Part shown: piece after piece, positions 16,279 through 19,620 of the stretch
Layout: the number at the start of each line of letters is the position of its first letter
How positions within the stretch are numbered: position 1 is the stretch's first letter
DNA from: an uncultured Porphyromonadaceae bacterium
GTDB taxonomy: Bacteria > Bacteroidota > Bacteroidia > Bacteroidales > Muribaculaceae
NCBI GenBank assembly: GCA_902475285.1
Contig: CABRZA010000028.1
Span: forward strand, 1-19,620
Direction of reading: 5' to 3'
DNA length: 19,620 bases
Made by a program: the position numbers and the translations under genes
Notes under the pieces: model-generated
The model's input: only the letters and a program-made list of their open reading frames with translations
What the model was told of the DNA's origin: nothing
Databases searched by the model: none

Positions 16279-17331
16279 ATGATATCCCAACAAATCGACG
16301 AGAAGCTTATAAAGGCCGCCAAAAGCCTGCTCGACGGAGCGGCACGCGTCACAATCGTGTGCCACACAAGTCCCGACGGCGACGCCATAGGGTCGTCGCT
16401 CGCCGCAATGCACGTCCTCTCGCAGATAGGCAAGGAAGCTAAGGTCGTTATTCCCGATTCATTCCTGGGCAACCTCAAGGGCCTCCCGGGCACAAAGGAG
16501 ATTGTCGACGCCTCGCGCTATTTCGACTTCGCCTGCCAGCTCCTGACCGACACCGACCTCATACTCTGCCTTGACTTCAACACCCTCGACCGCACGGGGC
16601 GCCTCCAGGAGGCCCTCGACGCATCGAAAGCCCCCAAGATTCTCATCGACCACCATATCGAGCCCGCACTCGACGCCGACGTGGTGATATCGCACCCCGA
16701 GATGCCCGCAACGGCATACCTCCTCTTCCGCTTCCTCTGCCGCATGGAGCTCTTCAACTTCATCGACAAGGCCGCCGCCGAATGTCTCCTCGCAGGCATG
16801 ATGACCGACACCGGCAACTTCGCCTACAACTGCAACGACCCCGAGCTATACATCGTGGTGGCCGAGCTCATCCGCAAGGGCGCCGACAAGGAGAAGCTCA
16901 ACAACATGCTCTTCAACACCTTCAGCTTCAACTGCCTGCGCCTCAACGCCTACGCCATCCTCAAAAAAACCGAGATGCTGCCGGCCGTAGGCGGTGCCCT
17001 CATCACCCTCAGCCGCGACGAGCTCAACCGCTTCCACTACACGCGCGGCGACACCGAAGGCCTCGTCAACCGCCCCCTCGCCGTGCCGGCGGTGCGCTTC
17101 AGCGTGTTCATGCGCCAGGAGAGCGACTGCATACGCATATCCATGCGAAGCCAGGGCTCATTCCCCGTCAACGAGCTCTGCGCCAAATATTTCAGCGGCG
17201 GCGGACACCTCAACGCAGCCGGCGGCCAATACTACGGCACTCTCGACGAGGCCGTCGACTTCTTCCACAGCATACTCCCCGACATCGAGAAAGAATATCC
17301 CCTCGACGACCAACACAACCGACAGCAATGA
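16279..17331 (+). CDS. nrnA: DHH-DHHA1 phosphoesterase, NrnA-type oligoribonuclease/pAp phosphatase
   Basis: 350 aa. NrnA degrades nanoRNAs and dephosphorylates pAp (3'-phosphoadenosine 5'-phosphate) in the cytoplasm. DHH domain: CHTSPDGDAIGSS with H29, D33 and D35; LDFNTLDR with the metal-binding Asp of motif II; IDHHIEP with D124-H125-H126; MTDTGNF as motif IV. DHHA1 domain: KYFSGGGHLNAAGG with G307-G309 and H310, the substrate-binding loop. The start at ATG 16279 follows a good promoter. It overlaps the DUF4827 lipoprotein gene by 4 bp (ATGA), so the two are translationally coupled. In phyla lacking Orn, NrnA is the main nanoRNase, which is consistent here. Confidence 0.94.
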   Translation: MISQQIDEKLIKAAKSLLDGAARVTIVCHTSPDGDAIGSSLAAMHVLSQIGKEAKVVIPDSFLGNLKGLPGTKEIVDASRYFDFACQLLTDTDLILCLDFNTLDRTGRLQEALDASKAPKILIDHHIEPALDADVVISHPEMPATAYLLFRFLCRMELFNFIDKAAAECLLAGMMTDTGNFAYNCNDPELYIVVAELIRKGADKEKLNNMLFNTFSFNCLRLNAYAILKKTEMLPAVGGALITLSRDELNRFHYTRGDTEGLVNRPLAVPAVRFSVFMRQESDCIRISMRSQGSFPVNELCAKYFSGGGHLNAAGGQYYGTLDEAVDFFHSILPDIEKEYPLDDQHNRQQ

Positions 17332-17897
17332 AACCGAACTACATCATACGCATCCTGTGGGCCACCGCGCTCGCAGCTCTCGCAACCCTCGGCGCCTGCA
17401 GCGAAGGTAAATCCTACGCCGAACTTCTCACCGACGAGAACCACTATGTGAACAACTTCCTGGCCGACCAGACCGTGGTCCTCGACATCCCCGCCGACAC
17501 CGTCTTCGAAGTGGGCCCCGACGCTCCATACTACCGCCTCGACGAGGACGGACAGCTCTACATGCAGGTGCTCCGCGCCGGCACTCCCGGCAACCGCGTG
17601 ACCAACGACGAGCAGATTTATTTCCGATACACCCGCTATGCCCTCGCCGGATACTCCAACGGCAAACTCCCCGCCGGCGAAGGAAACAACATAACCCTCA
17701 GCCCCTGCTGGTTCCGCTATCAGAACTACCAGATTCAGTCGTCCTACCAGTGGGGATCGGGCATACAGCAGCCCCTGGCATACCTTCCCGTCGACTGCGA
17801 GGTGAACATCGTAATCAAGTCGCAGTACGGCATCGTCGACGAGAACACCGACGTCCAGCCATGGCTCTGGCGCCTCACATACGAACGCCGCCAGTAA
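17328..17897 (+). CDS. DUF4827 family lipoprotein
   Basis: 189 aa from ATG 17328, which overlaps the nrnA stop; the open frame continues upstream but only as out-of-frame nrnA sequence. Signal peptide MKPNYIIRILWATALAALATLGAC with lipobox LGAC and lipidated Cys24. The mature part (SYAELLTDENHYVNNFLADQ...FEVGPDAPYYRLDEDGQLYMQVLRAG...EQIYFRYTRYAL) matches my memory of DUF4827, a Bacteroidota family with an FKBP-like look. The opening SYAELLxxE and the YLPVDCEVNIVIKSQYG block resemble lipid-anchored peptidyl-prolyl isomerase-like proteins, but I see no proof of activity. It sits between nrnA and glmM, 40 bp before the latter, so it is probably in one transcript with them. Confidence 0.85.
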   Translation: MKPNYIIRILWATALAALATLGACSEGKSYAELLTDENHYVNNFLADQTVVLDIPADTVFEVGPDAPYYRLDEDGQLYMQVLRAGTPGNRVTNDEQIYFRYTRYALAGYSNGKLPAGEGNNITLSPCWFRYQNYQIQSSYQWGSGIQQPLAYLPVDCEVNIVIKSQYGIVDENTDVQPWLWRLTYERRQ

Positions 17898-17937
17898 GAG
17901 CCTACCGTTTCATAGACCTTTATAATCTATCCTTTTT

Positions 17938-19323
17938 ATGAGCCTTATAAAATCAATATCTGGCATCCGCGGCACAATAGGCGGCCGCCCAGGCGACGGC
18001 CTGTCGCCCATCGACGTGGTGAAATTCACCGCCGCGTTCGCCACATTTATCGCAAAGACAACTAAAAAGACTACACGCACCATCGTGGTGGGCCGCGACG
18101 CCCGCCTCTCGGGCCAGATGGTCGAGCACCTGGTGTGCGGCACCCTAATGGGCATGGGCTTCGACGTGGTCGACATCGACCTCGCCTCAACCCCCACCAC
18201 CGAGCTCGCCGTGACGGGCGAAAACGCCTGCGGCGGCATAATCCTCACCGCCTCCCACAACCCCCGCCAGTGGAACGCCCTCAAACTCCTCAACGAAAAC
18301 GGCGAATTCCTCTCCGCCGCCGACGGCGCCGAGGTGCTCCGCCTCGCCGACAGCACCGAACTCGACTTCGCCCAAGTCGACGACCTCGGCAAAGTTTACC
18401 TCAACACCACCTACAACCGCCGCCACATCGAGCAGGTGCTCGCACTGCCCCTGGTCGATGTCGAAGCCATACGCAAGGCGCACTTCACCGTAGCCGTCGA
18501 CGCCGTCAACTCCGTGGGCGGCATAGTCATACCCCAGCTCCTCCGCGCCCTCGGCGTCGAGAAAGTGGTCGAGCTCAACTGCACCGCCACCGGCGACTTC
18601 GCCCACACTCCCGAACCCATCCCTGAAAACCTCACCGGCATCGCCGACCTCATGGCCACCGGCGTGGCCGACGTGGGCTTCGTAGTCGACCCCGACGTCG
18701 ACCGCCTCGCAATCGTATGCGAAGACGGCAAGATGTTTGGCGAAGAATACACCCTCGTCTCCGTCGCCGACTACGTCCTGAGCCACACCCCCGGCAACAC
18801 CGTGAGCAACCTCAGCTCCTCGCGTGCCCTCGCCGACGTGACCTGCGCACACGGCGGCTCATACTCAGCCGCTGCCGTAGGCGAAGTCAACGTAACCACC
18901 AAGATGAAGGAAACCGGCGCCGTAATAGGCGGCGAAGGCAACGGCGGCGTAATCTACCCCACCCTCCACTACGGCCGCGACGCACTCGTCGGAGTGGCAC
19001 TCTTCCTCACACTCCTGGCAAAGAGCGGCAAGAAAGTGAGCGAGCTCCGCAAGCAGTATCCCGCCTACGACATCTACAAGACCAAGATACAGCTCCACGA
19101 CGGCATCGACGTCGACGCCATCCTCGCAGCCGTAAAAGACAAATACGCCGGCGAACGCATCACCGACATCGACGGCGTGAAAATCGACTTCGCCGACTCC
19201 TGGGTGCACCTGCGCAAATCCAACACCGAGCCCATCATCCGCATCTACGCCGAGGCCCACACCCCCGCCGAAGCACAGGCCCTCGCCGACAGCATCAAAG
19301 CCGTCATCGCCACCCTGATCTAA
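17938..19323 (+). CDS. glmM: Phosphoglucosamine mutase
   Basis: 461 aa. It interconverts glucosamine-6-phosphate and glucosamine-1-phosphate for UDP-GlcNAc, and thus peptidoglycan and LPS synthesis. All four alpha-D-phosphohexomutase regions are present: SGIRGTIGG at the N-terminus; the phosphoserine loop TASHNPRQWNALKLL with S106; the metal loop DPDVDR at 251-256; GGEGNGGVIYP as the sugar-binding loop; and the phosphate-binding RKSNTEPIIRIYAEA from R426. TASHNPxQWNALKL is the form seen in Bacteroidota GlmM; a phosphomannomutase/phosphoglucomutase role cannot be fully excluded from sequence. It begins 40 bp after the DUF4827 gene without a clear promoter box, and is followed by a hairpin. Confidence 0.93.
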   Translation: MSLIKSISGIRGTIGGRPGDGLSPIDVVKFTAAFATFIAKTTKKTTRTIVVGRDARLSGQMVEHLVCGTLMGMGFDVVDIDLASTPTTELAVTGENACGGIILTASHNPRQWNALKLLNENGEFLSAADGAEVLRLADSTELDFAQVDDLGKVYLNTTYNRRHIEQVLALPLVDVEAIRKAHFTVAVDAVNSVGGIVIPQLLRALGVEKVVELNCTATGDFAHTPEPIPENLTGIADLMATGVADVGFVVDPDVDRLAIVCEDGKMFGEEYTLVSVADYVLSHTPGNTVSNLSSSRALADVTCAHGGSYSAAAVGEVNVTTKMKETGAVIGGEGNGGVIYPTLHYGRDALVGVALFLTLLAKSGKKVSELRKQYPAYDIYKTKIQLHDGIDVDAILAAVKDKYAGERITDIDGVKIDFADSWVHLRKSNTEPIIRIYAEAHTPAEAQALADSIKAVIATLI

Positions 19324-19340
19324 TCACCCCACCCCATACC

Positions 19341-19386
19341 GCGCCCCTACCCGCCGCCACGAGTAGGGGCGCAATATATTGCGCCC
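19341..19386 (+). terminator. glmM terminator-like hairpin overlapping a perfect 20-bp palindrome
   Basis: GCGCCCCTAC (19341-19350) pairs with GTAGGGGCGC (19363-19372) around a 12-nt loop, 17 bp after the glmM stop. The 3' arm is shared with a perfect palindrome, GGGCGCAATATATTGCGCCC, at 19367-19386. The two structures compete for the same bases. There is no T run, so it may be a dispersed REP-type element serving as the terminator. Confidence 0.7.
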
Positions 19387-19423
19387 AGCCTGCGCCAACA
19401 TTCCATCCCAACCCATCAGCAAA

Positions 19424-19448
19424 GTCCGACCTGTCAGACTTGTCAGAC
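19424..19448. repeat. 9-nt-period repeat of GTCCGAC/GTCAGAC
   Basis: GTCCGAC at 19424, GTCAGAC at 19433 and GTCAGAC at 19442 are spaced exactly 9 nt apart with 2-nt spacers. Each heptamer is self-complementary around its middle base, as in the CTCCGAG array at 11758-11791. Confidence 0.8.
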
Positions 19449-19483
19449 CATTCCAACCCAAACGCTAATTCGCCACATTGCCC

Positions 19484-19586
19484 CTCATACCTCTGCCCTC
19501 TGCCCCAACCTCCACCTCGTCACTCATACCTCTGACCTATGACCTACCCCCCCTTATCACTCATCACTCTGACTTCTGCCCTAACT
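19484..19586. repeat. Imperfect pyrimidine-rich tandem repeats in the intergenic tail
   Basis: Three related units start with CTCAT at 19484 (CTCATACCTCTGCCCTCTGC), 19523 (CTCATACCTCTGACCTATGA) and 19560 (CTCATCACTCTGACTTCTGC), spaced 39 and 37 nt apart. The plus strand is nearly free of G over 19479-19600. No coding frame is visible. Confidence 0.65.
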
Positions 19587-19604
19587 TTCCCCTCTCGTCT
19601 TAAA

Positions 19605-19620
19605 AAATGCTAACGCATTT
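19605..19620. terminator. Hairpin at the window edge
   Basis: AAATGC (19605-19610) and GCATTT (19615-19620) pair around TAAC, preceded by TTAAAAAATG. It may be the start of a terminator, possibly for a convergent gene to the right; the window ends here. Confidence 0.4.

Noticed and set aside
1..19620. tRNA, rRNA, insertion sequence transposase, integrase or phage genes
   Set aside because: I saw no tRNA arms, rRNA-like stretches or transposase/integrase proteins on either strand.

Overview
The window looks like a chromosomal segment of a GC-rich member of the Bacteroidales (phylum Bacteroidota). The evidence is: two very large secreted proteins that end in a type IX secretion (T9SS)-type C-terminal domain; two promoters of the Bacteroidota type (TTG or TTTG, about 20 bp, then TAnnTTTG); almost no Shine-Dalgarno sequences; and Bacteroidota-restricted families (DUF3127, DUF4827). 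The coding GC is high for the order, which would suit a Muribaculaceae- or Alistipes-like host. That family assignment is a guess.

Layout. 1-369 is a leader with small hairpins and no gene I can support. 370-8687 holds two tandem giant surface adhesin-like proteins (1136 and 1611 aa) built from choice-of-anchor J/cleaved-adhesin, Fn3-like and other beta-sandwich modules; a hairpin lies between them and a strong terminator follows. 8834-10714 is a promoter-led pair: a DUF3127 protein with an SSB-like acidic C-terminal tip, and prolyl-tRNA synthetase. 10802-15242 is a tightly packed five-gene run: membrane GT2 glycosyltransferase, UmuD, UmuC, an HU-like protein and RmuC, with gaps of 12, 8, -11 and 1 bp. 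15243-15617, between the convergent rmuC and flavodoxin genes, is occupied by a 264-bp nested inverted repeat made of four REP-like modules. 15618-16118 (minus strand) is a flavodoxin. 16279-19323 runs from a typical promoter through an NrnA-type DHH phosphoesterase, a DUF4827 lipoprotein (4-bp overlap) and phosphoglucosamine mutase. 19324-19620 is a non-coding tail packed with palindromes and short repeats.

How the genes fit together. The adhesins should be exported by T9SS components encoded elsewhere. The umuD-umuC-HU-rmuC run joins a complete translesion polymerase V system (cleavage site, Ser-Lys dyad, polymerase acidic residues and clamp motif all present) to a nucleoid-type protein and a recombination-limiting nuclease-fold protein, which suggests one DNA-damage-tolerance operon. 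NrnA and GlmM are housekeeping enzymes for nanoRNA/pAp turnover and cell-wall amino-sugar synthesis.

Most unusual: the nested inverted repeat at 15303-15566; the umuDC-HU-rmuC cassette; two separate arrays of 9-nt-period self-complementary heptamers (one inside a coding 3' end, one intergenic); and the SSB-like tail on the DUF3127 protein.
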